Assembly (NCBI RefSeq): GCF_017573465.1
Contig: NZ_JAGEPF010000012.1
Span: 248,001-312,000, forward strand
From: Actinomadura violacea
Lineage (GTDB): Bacteria; Actinomycetota; Actinomycetes; Streptosporangiales; Streptosporangiaceae
Length of the DNA: 64,000 nucleotides
Reading direction: 5' to 3'
This document shows, piece after piece, positions 42,352 to 51,525 of the stretch. The position numbers and the translations under genes were made by a program. The notes below the pieces were generated by a model that saw nothing but the letters and a program-made list of their open reading frames with translations, was not told the DNA's origin and ran no database searches. Position 1 is the first letter of the stretch. Each line of letters opens with the position of its first letter.

Positions 42352-43827
42352 ATGGCCGTCGTTGACAAGGTTCAGGCCGAGTCACCGATTCGCCACGAGC
42401 AACGTCGCCCGGACTCGCAGAGCTGGAGCGGATGGTACCGGCGGTTCGCCGGGGCGCTCGACTTCTTCAGCATGCTGGCGGCCGGGGTGATCGCTTTCGT
42501 GCTCCGCTTCCCGGGCGTGCCGAGCGACCCGACGGCGCCGTACGTCGCGCTGACGGTGGCGCTGCCGGTCCTGTGGGTGCCGATGCTGGCGCTGTGCCGC
42601 GCGTACCAGCCGCGCTACATCGGCGTCGGGTACGAGGAGTTCAAGGGCGTCCTGCGCGCGGGGTTCATCTTCACCGCGACGCTGGCGATCCTGGCGTACG
42701 CCACCAAGACGGAGGTGGCGCGCGGGTACGTGGTGATGGCGATGCCGCTCGGCACGTTCCTGAACCTGGTCGCGCGGTACCGGCTGCGCAAGTGGCTGCA
42801 CCGCAAGCGCTGGAACGGGGAGTGCATGCGGCGGGTGGTGGCGGTCGGCCACCGCACGTCCGTCGGGGACCTGATCCGGCTGCTGCGGCAGAAGCGCTAC
42901 CACGGGATGGACATCGTCGCGGTGTGCCTGCCGCCGGCGCTGGCGTCGGGCGAGGACGCGGTCCACGAGGTCGAGGGCGTGCCGGTGCTGGGCGACTTCG
43001 CGCAGACGGCCGCGGTCGCGGAGCGGATCGGCGCGGACTCGGTGGCGGTGCTGGCGTGCCCGGAGATGGACGGGGTGGCGCTGCGCCGGCTGGCGTGGCA
43101 GATCGAGCGGGACGACGTGGAGCTGGTGGTCGCGCCGGCGCTGATGGACGTGACCGGCCCGCGGATCTCGATCCGCCCGGTGTCGGGGCTGCCGCTGCTG
43201 CACGTGGAGCATCCGGAGCTGGACGGCGGCCGGCGCGTGCTGAAGGGGCTGGTCGACCGGACGCTGTCGCTGACGGGCCTGCTGCTGCTGAGCCCGCTGC
43301 TGCTGGTGGTCGCGTTCCTGATCAAGGTGACGAGCGCCGGCCCGGTGATGTTCAGGCAGGTCCGGGTGGGCCGCGGCGGCCGCGAGTTCACGGTGCTGAA
43401 GTTCCGCACGATGGTGCAGGACGCGGAGGCCCGCAAGAACGCGCTGATGGAGCACAACGAGAACGACGGCGTGCTGTTCAAGATCCGGGAGGATCCGCGG
43501 ATCACGAAGGTGGGCCGGTGGCTGCGCCGCTACTCGCTGGACGAGCTGCCGCAGCTGTTCAACGTGGTGCGCGGCGACATGTCGCTGGTGGGGCCGCGCC
43601 CGCCGCTGCCGGAGGAGGTCGCGCAGTACGGCGGCGACGTGTACCGGCGGCTGGTGGTGAAGCCGGGGCTGACCGGGCTGTGGCAGGTCAGCGGCCGTTC
43701 GGACCTGACGTGGGACGAGTCGGTCCGGCTCGACCTGCGGTACGTGGACAACTGGTCGCTGGCGCTGGACCTGCAGATCATGTGGAAGACGTGGTCGGCG
43801 GTGTTCCGCGGCTCCGGCGCGTACTAG
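42352..43827 (+). CDS. Polyprenyl-phosphate sugar phosphotransferase (WbaP/WcaJ-like priming enzyme)
   Basis: 491 residues, ATG 42352 preceded by GGTGAGGTCGG. Four N-terminal membrane helices (residues about 30-145), a CoA-binding-like middle domain (residues about 160-300), a fifth hydrophobic segment (LLLLSPLLLVVAFLIK) and the C-terminal catalytic domain with FRQVRVGRGGREFTVLKFRT, DELPQLFNVVRGDMSLVGPR and PGLTGLWQVSGRS. Starts exopolysaccharide units by moving a sugar-1-phosphate from its nucleotide onto undecaprenyl phosphate. First gene of the glycan/sulfation region. Confidence 0.93.
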   Translation: MAVVDKVQAESPIRHEQRRPDSQSWSGWYRRFAGALDFFSMLAAGVIAFVLRFPGVPSDPTAPYVALTVALPVLWVPMLALCRAYQPRYIGVGYEEFKGVLRAGFIFTATLAILAYATKTEVARGYVVMAMPLGTFLNLVARYRLRKWLHRKRWNGECMRRVVAVGHRTSVGDLIRLLRQKRYHGMDIVAVCLPPALASGEDAVHEVEGVPVLGDFAQTAAVAERIGADSVAVLACPEMDGVALRRLAWQIERDDVELVVAPALMDVTGPRISIRPVSGLPLLHVEHPELDGGRRVLKGLVDRTLSLTGLLLLSPLLLVVAFLIKVTSAGPVMFRQVRVGRGGREFTVLKFRTMVQDAEARKNALMEHNENDGVLFKIREDPRITKVGRWLRRYSLDELPQLFNVVRGDMSLVGPRPPLPEEVAQYGGDVYRRLVVKPGLTGLWQVSGRSDLTWDESVRLDLRYVDNWSLALDLQIMWKTWSAVFRGSGAY

Positions 43828-43986
43828 CCGCGGCGCGTACTTACGGCGGGCGGTGCGTACCGGACGCGGGTGCGAGCCGCGCGCCCGGTCTCGCCAGGCG
43901 GGACGTGACCCTGGCACCGGGCGGTGTGGGGTATGCATGAGAAAGTAGACCGGGCAGACCAGTCGAGTCGGGAATGTGATCAACGG

Positions 43987-44934
43987 ATGACCGAGAGAGC
44001 GGCGGCGGACGACCACGCGCTGGCGGCGGAGCTCGCCGCGGCGGCGGGGCGGCTGCTGCTGGGCGTGCGGGACGAGGTGGGCTTCGCCGACGGGCGCGCC
44101 CTGAAGGACACCGGCGACCTGCGGTCGCACGAGTACCTGATGGCGGCGCTGGCGGAGCGCTGTCCCGGCGACGCCGTGCTCTCGGAGGAGGGCCGCTCGT
44201 CGGTGGCGGGCAAGCGCTCGCAGGGCGACGACCGGGCCCCGACCCGCAACACCGGCGAGGCCGAGCGGCTGTCGGCGTCGCGCGTGTGGATCGTCGACCC
44301 GCTCGACGGGACGCGGGAGTTCTCCGAGGAGGGCCGCCGCGACTGGGCCGTCCACGTGGCGCTGTGGGTGCGGGACGCGACCGGCGCGGCGCGGCTGGCG
44401 GCGGGCGCGGTGGCGCTCCCGGCGCAGGGCCTGACGCTGCGCACCGACGCGACCGGCGGGGCGTCGCTCGTTCGCGACGACCCCGGCGAGCCGGACCCGG
44501 TGACCGCGGGGTCGGACGCCGCGCGCCGGAGCCTGCCGCGGGAGGTGCCGCTGCACGTGCCGGCGCCGGACGCGGGGAAGCTGCGGATCGCGGTGAGCCG
44601 GACGCGTCCGCCGGAGTTCGTCCAGCGGCTCGCCGAGAAGCTGGACCTGGACGTGGAGCTGGTGCCGATCGGGTCGGCGGGGGCGAAGATCTCCGCGGTG
44701 CTGCTCGGCGAGGTGGACGCCTACGTGCACGCGGGCGGCCAGTACGAGTGGGACTCGGCGGCCCCCGCGGCGGTCGCGCTGGCGGCGGGCGCGCACGCGT
44801 CCCGCATCGACGGCGCTCCGCTGGAGTACAACCGGAAGGACCCGAGGCTCCCGGATATCCTGGTGTGCCATCCCGTGTCGGCATCGACGCTGCTGACCGG
44901 CATCGGGGACGTGGCCGACAGCCTGCCCGGCTGA
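43987..44934 (+). CDS. cysQ: Inositol-monophosphatase-family 3'(2'),5'-bisphosphate nucleotidase (CysQ-like)
   Basis: 315 residues from ATG 43987; upstream in-frame codons to 43924 lack support. Metal-binding motifs LSEEGRSS (Glu), VWIVDPLDGTREF (Asp-x-x-Asp-Gly-Thr, residues about 101-113) and YEWDSAAPAAVALAAG (about 254-269) are those of the IMPase fold. The position directly before cysD-cysN favours a PAP phosphatase (CysQ), clearing the by-product of PAPS use. An inositol phosphatase is the alternative. Confidence 0.85.
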   Translation: MTERAAADDHALAAELAAAAGRLLLGVRDEVGFADGRALKDTGDLRSHEYLMAALAERCPGDAVLSEEGRSSVAGKRSQGDDRAPTRNTGEAERLSASRVWIVDPLDGTREFSEEGRRDWAVHVALWVRDATGAARLAAGAVALPAQGLTLRTDATGGASLVRDDPGEPDPVTAGSDAARRSLPREVPLHVPAPDAGKLRIAVSRTRPPEFVQRLAEKLDLDVELVPIGSAGAKISAVLLGEVDAYVHAGGQYEWDSAAPAAVALAAGAHASRIDGAPLEYNRKDPRLPDILVCHPVSASTLLTGIGDVADSLPG

Positions 44935-45055
44935 ACCGGCCCCGCCGGGCGGGATTGATCAGCGGCGGGCCGACGTTCGATCCGGTGGGAAGGCGTGCGC
45001 CCGTCCCATGCCACCGGTTGCATCTGCCAGAACAGCGTGGAGAGAGCAGCAGACC

Positions 45056-45973
45056 ATGCAGCGTTGCGATTATCAGCTGTCCCAGCTAGACGTCCTCGAG
45101 GCCGAGTCGATCCATATCTTCCGGGAGGTGGCGGCCGAGTTCGAGCGGCCCGTGCTGCTGTTCTCGGGCGGCAAGGACAGCCTCGTGATGCTGCGCCTGG
45201 CGCAGAAGGCGTTCTGGCCGGCGCCGATCCCGTTCCCGGTGATGCACGTCGACACCGGCCACAACTTCCCCGAGGTGATGGAGTTCCGCGACCGGCGGGT
45301 CGCCGAGCTCGGGATCCGCCTCGTGGTGGCGTCGGTGCAGGACGCGATCGACTCCGGCCGGGTGACCGAGCAGAAGGGCCGCCGCGCGTCGCGGAACCGG
45401 CTGCAGATCACGCCGCTGCTGGACGCGATCGAGGAGCACCAGTTCGACGCGGCGTTCGGCGGTGCGCGCCGCGACGAGGAGAAGGCCCGCGCCAAGGAGC
45501 GGGTGGTGTCCTTCCGCGACGAGTTCGGGCAGTGGGACCCGAAGAACCAGCGCCCCGAGCTGTGGAACCTGTTCAACACGCGGATCACGCAGGGCGAGCA
45601 CGTCCGGGTGTTCCCGCTGTCGAACTGGACCGAGCTGGACATCTGGGACTACGTCCGGCGCGAGGAGCTGGAGCTGCCGTCCATCTACTTCGCGCACACC
45701 CGGCGCGTGTTCGAGCGGGACGGCCTGCTGCTGGACGCCGAGACGGGTTATGCGAACCGCGGCGACGACGAGCCGGAGTTCGATGCGTCCGTCCGGTACC
45801 GGACGGTCGGCGACGCGTCCTGCACGGGCGCGGTGAAGTCGAACGCCACGTCGCTGGAAGAGGTGATCGCGGAGATCGCCGCGACCCGGATCACCGAGCG
45901 CGGGCAGACCCGCGCCGACGACCGGACCAGCGAGGCCGCCATGGAGGACCGCAAGAAGGAGGGCTACTTCTAA
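45056..45973 (+). CDS. cysD: Sulfate adenylyltransferase subunit 2
   Basis: 305 residues. ATP-pyrophosphatase-type domain: LLFSGGKDSLVMLRLAQKAF (PP-loop), DTGHNFPEVMEFRD, GGARRDEEKARAKER, and the C-terminal GDASCTGAVKSNA. With CysN it makes adenosine-5'-phosphosulfate (APS) from sulfate and ATP. The stop overlaps the cysN start by one base (TAATG). Confidence 0.96.
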   Translation: MQRCDYQLSQLDVLEAESIHIFREVAAEFERPVLLFSGGKDSLVMLRLAQKAFWPAPIPFPVMHVDTGHNFPEVMEFRDRRVAELGIRLVVASVQDAIDSGRVTEQKGRRASRNRLQITPLLDAIEEHQFDAAFGGARRDEEKARAKERVVSFRDEFGQWDPKNQRPELWNLFNTRITQGEHVRVFPLSNWTELDIWDYVRREELELPSIYFAHTRRVFERDGLLLDAETGYANRGDDEPEFDASVRYRTVGDASCTGAVKSNATSLEEVIAEIAATRITERGQTRADDRTSEAAMEDRKKEGYF

Positions 45974-47280
45974 TGGCCAGCACGAACGAGCCCGCCGAGA
46001 GCGCGTCCGCCAAGACGATGGACCTGCTGCGCTTCGCCACGGCCGGCAGCGTCGACGACGGCAAGTCCACCCTGATCGGGCGGCTGCTGTTCGACTCCAA
46101 GTCGATCTTCGAGGACCAGCTGGAGTCGGTCGAGAAGACCAGCGTCGACCGCGGCGAGGAGTACACGAACCTCGCGCTGCTCACCGACGGCCTGCGCGCC
46201 GAGCGGGAGCAGGGCATCACCATCGACGTGGCGTACCGCTACTTCGCGACGCCGCGCCGCAAGTTCATCATCGCCGACACCCCCGGGCACATCCAGTACA
46301 CCCGGAACATGGTGACCGGCGCGTCCACCGCCGACCTCGCGATCATCCTGGTCGACGCACGCAAGGGCATCCTGGAGCAGTCCCGGCGGCACGCGTTCCT
46401 GACCACGCTGCTGCAGGTCCCGCACCTCGTCGTGGCGATCAACAAGATGGACCTCGTCGACTACGACCAGGGCGTCTACGAGCGGATCGTCGACGAGTTC
46501 ACCGCGTTCGCCTCCAAGCTGGAGGTGACGGACCTGACGTTCATCCCGATCTCGGCGCTGCACGGCGACAACGTCGTCGAGCGCAGCGTGAACATGCCGT
46601 GGTATGACGGGTCGTCGCTGCTGCACCACCTGGAGCACGTGCACATCGCCTCGGACCGCAACCTGATCGACGTCCGGTTCCCGGTGCAGTACGTGATCCG
46701 CCCGCACGCCTCCACCGACCCCGAGCTGCACGACTACCGCGGCTACGCGGGGCAGGTCGCGGGCGGCGTGCTGAAGCCGGGCGACGAGGTGGTGCACCTG
46801 CCGTCCGGGCTGACCACGACGATCACCGGGATCGACGGGCCGAACGGCCCGGTCGAGGAGGCGTACTCGCCGATGTCGGTGACGCTGCGGCTCGCCGACG
46901 ACATCGACATCTCCCGCGGCGACATGATCGCGCGGCCGAACAACCGGCCGGAGGCCGCGCAGGACCTGGACGCGATGGTCTGCTGGATGACCCCGGACCG
47001 CGTCCTCACGCCGCGCACCAAGCTCGTCATCAAGCACACCACCCGCACCGCGAAGGCGCTGGTGAAGGATCTGCACTACCGGCTGGACGTCAACACGCTG
47101 CACCGCGACGACCAGGCGGAGGGGCTCGGCCTGAACGAGATCGGCCGGATCTCGCTGCGGGTGACGCAGCCGCTGTTCGTCGACGACTACAACCGCAACC
47201 GGCTGACGGGCGGCTTCATCCTGATCGACGAGGCCACCAACAACACCGTCGGCGCCGGGATGATCACCGGCGCCCGATAA
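45973..47280 (+). CDS. cysN: Sulfate adenylyltransferase subunit 1 (GTPase)
   Basis: 435 residues, an EF-Tu-like GTPase. G1 TAGSVDDGKSTLIGRLL (residues about 23-39), G3 ADTPGH, G4 NKMDL, then two beta-barrel domains. It drives APS formation with GTP hydrolysis. It ends without a fused APS kinase (CysC), and no separate cysC is in the window, so PAPS must be made with an APS kinase encoded elsewhere. Confidence 0.96.
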   Translation: MASTNEPAESASAKTMDLLRFATAGSVDDGKSTLIGRLLFDSKSIFEDQLESVEKTSVDRGEEYTNLALLTDGLRAEREQGITIDVAYRYFATPRRKFIIADTPGHIQYTRNMVTGASTADLAIILVDARKGILEQSRRHAFLTTLLQVPHLVVAINKMDLVDYDQGVYERIVDEFTAFASKLEVTDLTFIPISALHGDNVVERSVNMPWYDGSSLLHHLEHVHIASDRNLIDVRFPVQYVIRPHASTDPELHDYRGYAGQVAGGVLKPGDEVVHLPSGLTTTITGIDGPNGPVEEAYSPMSVTLRLADDIDISRGDMIARPNNRPEAAQDLDAMVCWMTPDRVLTPRTKLVIKHTTRTAKALVKDLHYRLDVNTLHRDDQAEGLGLNEIGRISLRVTQPLFVDDYNRNRLTGGFILIDEATNNTVGAGMITGAR

Positions 47281-47343
47281 GCACCCTTTGGAGCCCCCCG
47301 TGCACCTGCCCGCCCCCCAGGGCCCGACCTACGCCGTCGCGCC

Positions 47344-48411
47344 GTGAAGGCCCTCGTGCTGGCGGGCGGTGCCGGGTCCCGGCTCCGCCCCATCACCCAC
47401 ACCTCCGCGAAGCAGCTCGTCCCGGTCGCGAACAAGCCCGTGCTGTTCTACGGCCTGGAGGCGATCCGCGACGCGGGGATCCGCGAGGTCGGCATCGTCG
47501 TCGGCGACACCGAGGCGGAGATCCGCGGCGCCGTCGGCGACGGCTCGGCGTTCGGCCTCGACGTGACGTACCTGCGCCAGGACGCCCCGCGCGGGCTGGC
47601 GCACGCCGTCCTCATCGCCCGCGAGTACCTCGGCGGCGACGACTTCGTGATGTACCTCGGCGACAACTTCATCGTCGGCGGCATCGACGGGCTCGTCGCC
47701 CGGTTCCGCGCGGAGCGCCCGCAGGCGCAGATCATGCTGACGCACGTCTCGGACCCGCGCGCGTTCGGCGTCGCCGAGCTCGACGGCGACGGCCGCGTCG
47801 TCGCCTTGGAGGAGAAGCCGCGGCACCCCAAGAGCGACATGGCCCTCGTCGGGGTGTACCTGTTCAGCCCGGCGGTGCACGAGGCGGTCGCGGAGCTGAA
47901 GCCGTCCGCGCGCGGCGAGCTGGAGATCACCGACGCGATCCAGTGGCTGATCGACCACGGCCACCGCGTCGAGTCCACGGTGATCACCGGCTACTGGAAG
48001 GACACCGGCAACGTCACCGACATGCTGGAGGTCAACCGCCTGGTGCTGGAGGGCGTCGAACCTCATGTGGAGGGCGACGTCGACGAGGCCAGCGAGCTCA
48101 TCGGCCGCGTCGTCGTGGAGCGCGGCGCGCGCGTCGCCGCGTCCCGCGTCGTCGGCCCGGTGATCGTCGGCGCCGGCTCGGTCGTCCGCGACTCCTACGT
48201 CGGCCCCTTCACCTCCATCGACCGCGACTGCGCGGTCCTGGACAGCGAGATCGAGTACTCGATCGTGCTGCGCGGCGCGTCCATCGACGGCGTCGGCCGC
48301 ATCGAGTGCTCGCTGATCGGCCGCGAGGCCGAGGTCACGCCCGCCCCCCGGGTGCCGAAGGCGCACCGGCTCGTACTGGGAGATCACAGCAAAGTGCAGA
48401 TCAGCAATTGA
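47344..48411 (+). CDS. rmlA: Glucose-1-phosphate thymidylyltransferase, long (StrD-like) form
   Basis: 355 residues, GTG start 47344. The nucleotidyltransferase signature KALVLAGGAGSRLRPITHT is at the N-terminus, with MYLGDNFIVGG and EKPRHPKSDMALVGVYLF. A C-terminal left-handed beta-helix part (residues about 240-350) makes this the longer form found in antibiotic and polysaccharide clusters. Catalyses dTTP plus glucose-1-P to dTDP-glucose, the first rhamnose step. The final stop codon is supplied by the right end of an inserted IS605-type element (TTGACC at 48408). Confidence 0.93.
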   Translation: MKALVLAGGAGSRLRPITHTSAKQLVPVANKPVLFYGLEAIRDAGIREVGIVVGDTEAEIRGAVGDGSAFGLDVTYLRQDAPRGLAHAVLIAREYLGGDDFVMYLGDNFIVGGIDGLVARFRAERPQAQIMLTHVSDPRAFGVAELDGDGRVVALEEKPRHPKSDMALVGVYLFSPAVHEAVAELKPSARGELEITDAIQWLIDHGHRVESTVITGYWKDTGNVTDMLEVNRLVLEGVEPHVEGDVDEASELIGRVVVERGARVAASRVVGPVIVGAGSVVRDSYVGPFTSIDRDCAVLDSEIEYSIVLRGASIDGVGRIECSLIGREAEVTPAPRVPKAHRLVLGDHSKVQISN

Positions 48412-49635
48412 CCTGTCCCTCGATCGACGGGGGATTCCGGCGGTCGCCCGCCAGGCTTCCTGTTTCATCGCCGCTCGCCCGCTGGGAAGAAGTCCCCGCA
48501 AGCGGCGCACACCCATTCGCGGACGGCCAAGGGCATTGTGGTGGTTCGCCTTCCGCACGCACTGCACAGCTTGCTGGACGGGAACCAGCGATCGACGACG
48601 GCCAGTTCGCGGCCGTACCAGTCGGCTTTGTACTCCAGCATCGTGCGCAGTTCGCGCCAGCCCGCGTCAGCGATGACACGGGCCAGCGACGGGTGCTTCA
48701 GCATGTTCCCGACGCCCAGGTCCTCGATCACGACCACTTGGTTCTCGCGGACGAGTCGAGTCGAGAGTTTGTGCAGGAAGTCGCGCCGGCGGTCGGCGAT
48801 CCGCGCATGGACGCGCGCGACGCGTCGCCGGGCCTTGGCGCGATTCGCCGAGCCCTGACGCTTCCGGAACAGGCTCCGCTGGGCTTTGGCGAGCCGCTTC
48901 CGGTCACGGTCGCCGTACCGGGGATTGGTGATCTTCTCGCCTGTCGAAAGGGTCGCCGGCGACGTGATGCCGAAGTCCACGCCCGTGCGCTGCGCGGCGG
49001 GCGGCAGGGCGGCGACGTTGTCCTCGCACAGCAGGGACACGAACCAACGTCCCGCCGCATCGCGGGTGACCGTGACCGTGGACGGTGTCGTGCCGCGGGG
49101 AAGCGGACGCGACCACGCGACACGGAGCGGCGCGTCCATCCTGGCGAGCGTCAGTTCACCGTTGCGGTAGGCGAAAGCCGACCGGGTGTACTCGGCCGTC
49201 GCCTTGCACTTCTTCCGCGACTTGAAGGACGGATGGCGCGCCCGTCCGGAGAAGAAGTTGGTGAATGCCTTCTTGAGGTGCCGAAGGGCCTGCTGGAGGG
49301 GAACCGACGAGACCTCCGTCAAGAACCGGCAAGCCGGGTCGCGTTTCCACTGTGTGAGCATCGCCGACGCCTCATTGAAGCCAAGATGGCGACCCTCGTG
49401 GCGGAAGACCCGGATGTGCTCCTCCAGGGCCTTGTTGTAGACATGGCGGACACAACCGAACGTCCGTGCAAGCTGCGTGGCTTGTTGAGGGGTCGGATAG
49501 CAGCGGTATTTGAACGCTCGCTTCACGGTCCGCGGCATGGAACGGACTGTAGCGGTTCGATTGCTCTGCGTCGTGCGTTTGTTCGAAGTTCCGTGGCTTC
49601 CTCCGCTGCTCCTGCGCTGGAAGGCGGATGTCCAA
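48408..49635. mobile_element. IS200/IS605-type tnpB-only element, decayed
   Basis: About 1.2 kb between rmlA and rmlB, containing one tnpB on the minus strand and no tnpA. On the minus strand the right end reads GGAATCCCCC...GGGACAGGTCAA, a hairpin followed by GGTCAA, resembling IS605-family right ends with their omega-RNA tail. The boundary abuts the last codons of rmlA. The left boundary is approximate; CTCAC on the minus strand (49636-49640) is a possible target-adjacent motif. The element supplies rmlA's stop. Confidence 0.7.
48465..49538 (-). pseudogene. tnpB: TnpB RNA-guided nuclease, C-terminally truncated
   Basis: 357 residues, ATG 49538. The N-terminal OrfB_IS605 part (AFKYRCYPTPQQATQLARTF) and RuvC residues Asp188 (GVDFGITS) and Glu272 (VVIEDLGVGNML) are present, and the zinc finger begins (CSACG, Cys325/328; CAACG, Cys344/347). 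It then ends with DFFPAGERR. The expected HDRD-x-NAA segment with the third catalytic Asp is missing. Out-of-frame DNA just beyond encodes MKQEAWRATAGIP, typical of the far C-terminal tail of intact actinobacterial copies, so an internal deletion is inferred. Nuclease activity is unlikely. Confidence 0.85.
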
Positions 49636-49648
49636 GTGAGGGGTTCAG

Positions 49649-50653
49649 ATGGACGTGACGGGTGATCGTGCCCCGCGGGTTCTGGTGACGGGTGGGGCCG
49701 GGTTCATCGGGTCGCAGTATGTGCGGGACCTGGCGTCCGGGGCGTTCCCGGCGTGGGACGGCGCCGAGATCACCGTGCTGGACAAGCTGACCTATGCCGG
49801 GAACCTGGCGAACCTGGAGCGGGTCGAGGGGCGGTTCACGTTCGTCCACGGCGACATCTGCGACGGCGGGCTGCTCGCGGAGCTGGTGCCGGGGCACGAC
49901 GTGGTGCTGAACTTCGCGGCCGAGTCGCACGTGGACCGGTCGATCGCCAGCGGCGCCGAGTTCGCGCGGACGAACGTGCTGGGCGTGCAGGCGCTGATGC
50001 AGGCGTGCCTGGACGCGGGGACGCCGCGGGTCGTGCAGGTGTCCACCGACGAGGTGTACGGCAGCGTCGACGAGGGCTCGTGGGACGAGGAGGCGCCGCT
50101 CGCGCCGAACTCGCCGTACTCGGCGGCGAAGGCGGGCGGCGACATGATGGCCCGCGCCTACGCGCGCACACACGGCCTGCCGGTCAGCATCACGCGCTGC
50201 GGCAACAACTACGGGCCGTACCAGTACCCGGAGAAGGTCATCCCGCTGTTCGCCACGAACCTGATGGACGGCCGTACGGTGCCGCTGTACGGGGACGGCG
50301 GGAACGTCCGCGACTGGATCCACGCCGCCGACCACTGCCGCGGCATCCAGGTCGTCGCGGAGCGCGGCGAGCCCGGCGAGGTGTACCACATCGCGGGCAC
50401 GGCGGAGCTGACGAACCTGGAGCTGACGCAGCGGCTGCTGGACGCGGTCGGCGCCGGCTGGGACATGGTCGAGCGCGTCGAGGACCGCAAGGGCCACGAC
50501 CGCCGGTACTCGCTGTCGGACGCGAAGCTGCGGGCCCTCGGGTACGCGCCGCAGGTGGCGTTCGAGGACGGCCTGGCCGGGACGGTCCGCTGGTACGAGG
50601 AGAACCGCGCCTGGTGGGAGCCGCTGAAGAAGCGGTCGGAGGACGCCAAGTGA
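49649..50653 (+). CDS. rmlB: dTDP-glucose 4,6-dehydratase
   Basis: 334 residues, ATG 49649 with GAGGGG upstream. Extended SDR fold: VLVTGGAGFIGSQYVRDL NAD site, FAAESHVDRSI, the STDEVYG acid pair and YSAAKAGG with the catalytic Tyr-x-x-x-Lys. Converts dTDP-glucose to dTDP-4-keto-6-deoxyglucose. Its stop overlaps the rmlD start (GTGA). The tnpB element sits between it and rmlA. Confidence 0.97.
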   Translation: MDVTGDRAPRVLVTGGAGFIGSQYVRDLASGAFPAWDGAEITVLDKLTYAGNLANLERVEGRFTFVHGDICDGGLLAELVPGHDVVLNFAAESHVDRSIASGAEFARTNVLGVQALMQACLDAGTPRVVQVSTDEVYGSVDEGSWDEEAPLAPNSPYSAAKAGGDMMARAYARTHGLPVSITRCGNNYGPYQYPEKVIPLFATNLMDGRTVPLYGDGGNVRDWIHAADHCRGIQVVAERGEPGEVYHIAGTAELTNLELTQRLLDAVGAGWDMVERVEDRKGHDRRYSLSDAKLRALGYAPQVAFEDGLAGTVRWYEENRAWWEPLKKRSEDAK

Positions 50654-51525
50654 CCTGGCTCGTCACCGGTGGCGGCGGGATGCTCGGCGCCGATGTCGTC
50701 GCGCGCCTCGATGACGTCGTCGCTCCGCGGCGCGCCGACCTCGACCTCACCGACGCCGGCGCCGTCCGGGACGCGCTGCGCCGGCACCGGCCGGGCGTCG
50801 TGGTGAACTGCGCCGCCTGGACGGCCGTCGACGACGCCGAGACCAGCGAGGACGCGGCGCTCGCCGTCAACGGCACCGCCGTCGGGGCGCTCGTCGAGGG
50901 GTGCGCGGAGATCGGCGCGAAGCTCGTCCAGGTGTCCACCGACTACGTCTTCCCCGGAACCGCCACCGAGCCGTACCCGGAAGACGCGCCGACCGCGCCC
51001 GTCAACGCCTACGGCCGCACGAAGCTCGCCGGCGAGGCCGCGGTGCTCGGCTACGAGCGCGGGTACGTCGTGCGGACCGCGTGGCTCTACGGGGCGAACG
51101 GGCCCAGCTTCGCCCGGACGATGGCGCGGCTGGCCGGGGAGCGCGACACCGTCGAGGTCGTCGACGACCAGGCCGGGCAGCCGACCTGGACCGGCGACCT
51201 CGCCGACCGGATCGTCGCGCTGGCCCGCGCGGACGCCCCCGCCGGCGCCTACCACGGTACGAACGCCGGCCGGACGACCTGGTACGGGCTGGCCCGCGAG
51301 GTGTTCGCGCTGCTCGGCCACGACCCGGACCGGGTGCGGGCCACGACGAGCGAGAAGTTCGTGCGGCCCGCGCCGCGTCCGGCGTTCAGCGTCCTCGGGC
51401 ACGGCCGGTGGGCGGCGGCGGGCCTGCCGCCCATGCGCGGCTGGCAGGAGGCCCTGCACGGCGCCTGGCCGTCCCTGACGGCCGCGTGGCCGGAGGCTCA
51501 GCCGGGCAGGCCGAGCTTGGCGTAG
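50650..51525 (+). CDS. rmlD: dTDP-4-dehydrorhamnose reductase
   Basis: 291 residues from the GTG overlapping the rmlB stop. TWLVTGGGGMLGADVVARL NADPH site, VNCAAWTAVDDAE, STDYVFPG and YGRTKLAGE (Tyr-x-x-x-Lys) identify RmlD. Last step to dTDP-L-rhamnose. Its last 28 bases overlap the tail of the convergent rmlC. Confidence 0.96.
   Translation: MTWLVTGGGGMLGADVVARLDDVVAPRRADLDLTDAGAVRDALRRHRPGVVVNCAAWTAVDDAETSEDAALAVNGTAVGALVEGCAEIGAKLVQVSTDYVFPGTATEPYPEDAPTAPVNAYGRTKLAGEAAVLGYERGYVVRTAWLYGANGPSFARTMARLAGERDTVEVVDDQAGQPTWTGDLADRIVALARADAPAGAYHGTNAGRTTWYGLAREVFALLGHDPDRVRATTSEKFVRPAPRPAFSVLGHGRWAAAGLPPMRGWQEALHGAWPSLTAAWPEAQPGRPSLA

Noticed and set aside
44995..45090. Possible Cys-containing leader peptide (GCICQN) overlapping the cysD start, as in cysteine attenuation
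   Set aside because: The frame does not stop soon after the cysteines but stays open through cysD, has no ribosome-binding site and only two Cys codons. An attenuator is not supported.
48465..49538. Functional IS605 transposon
   Set aside because: No tnpA (Y1 transposase) is present, and TnpB lacks the third RuvC acid.
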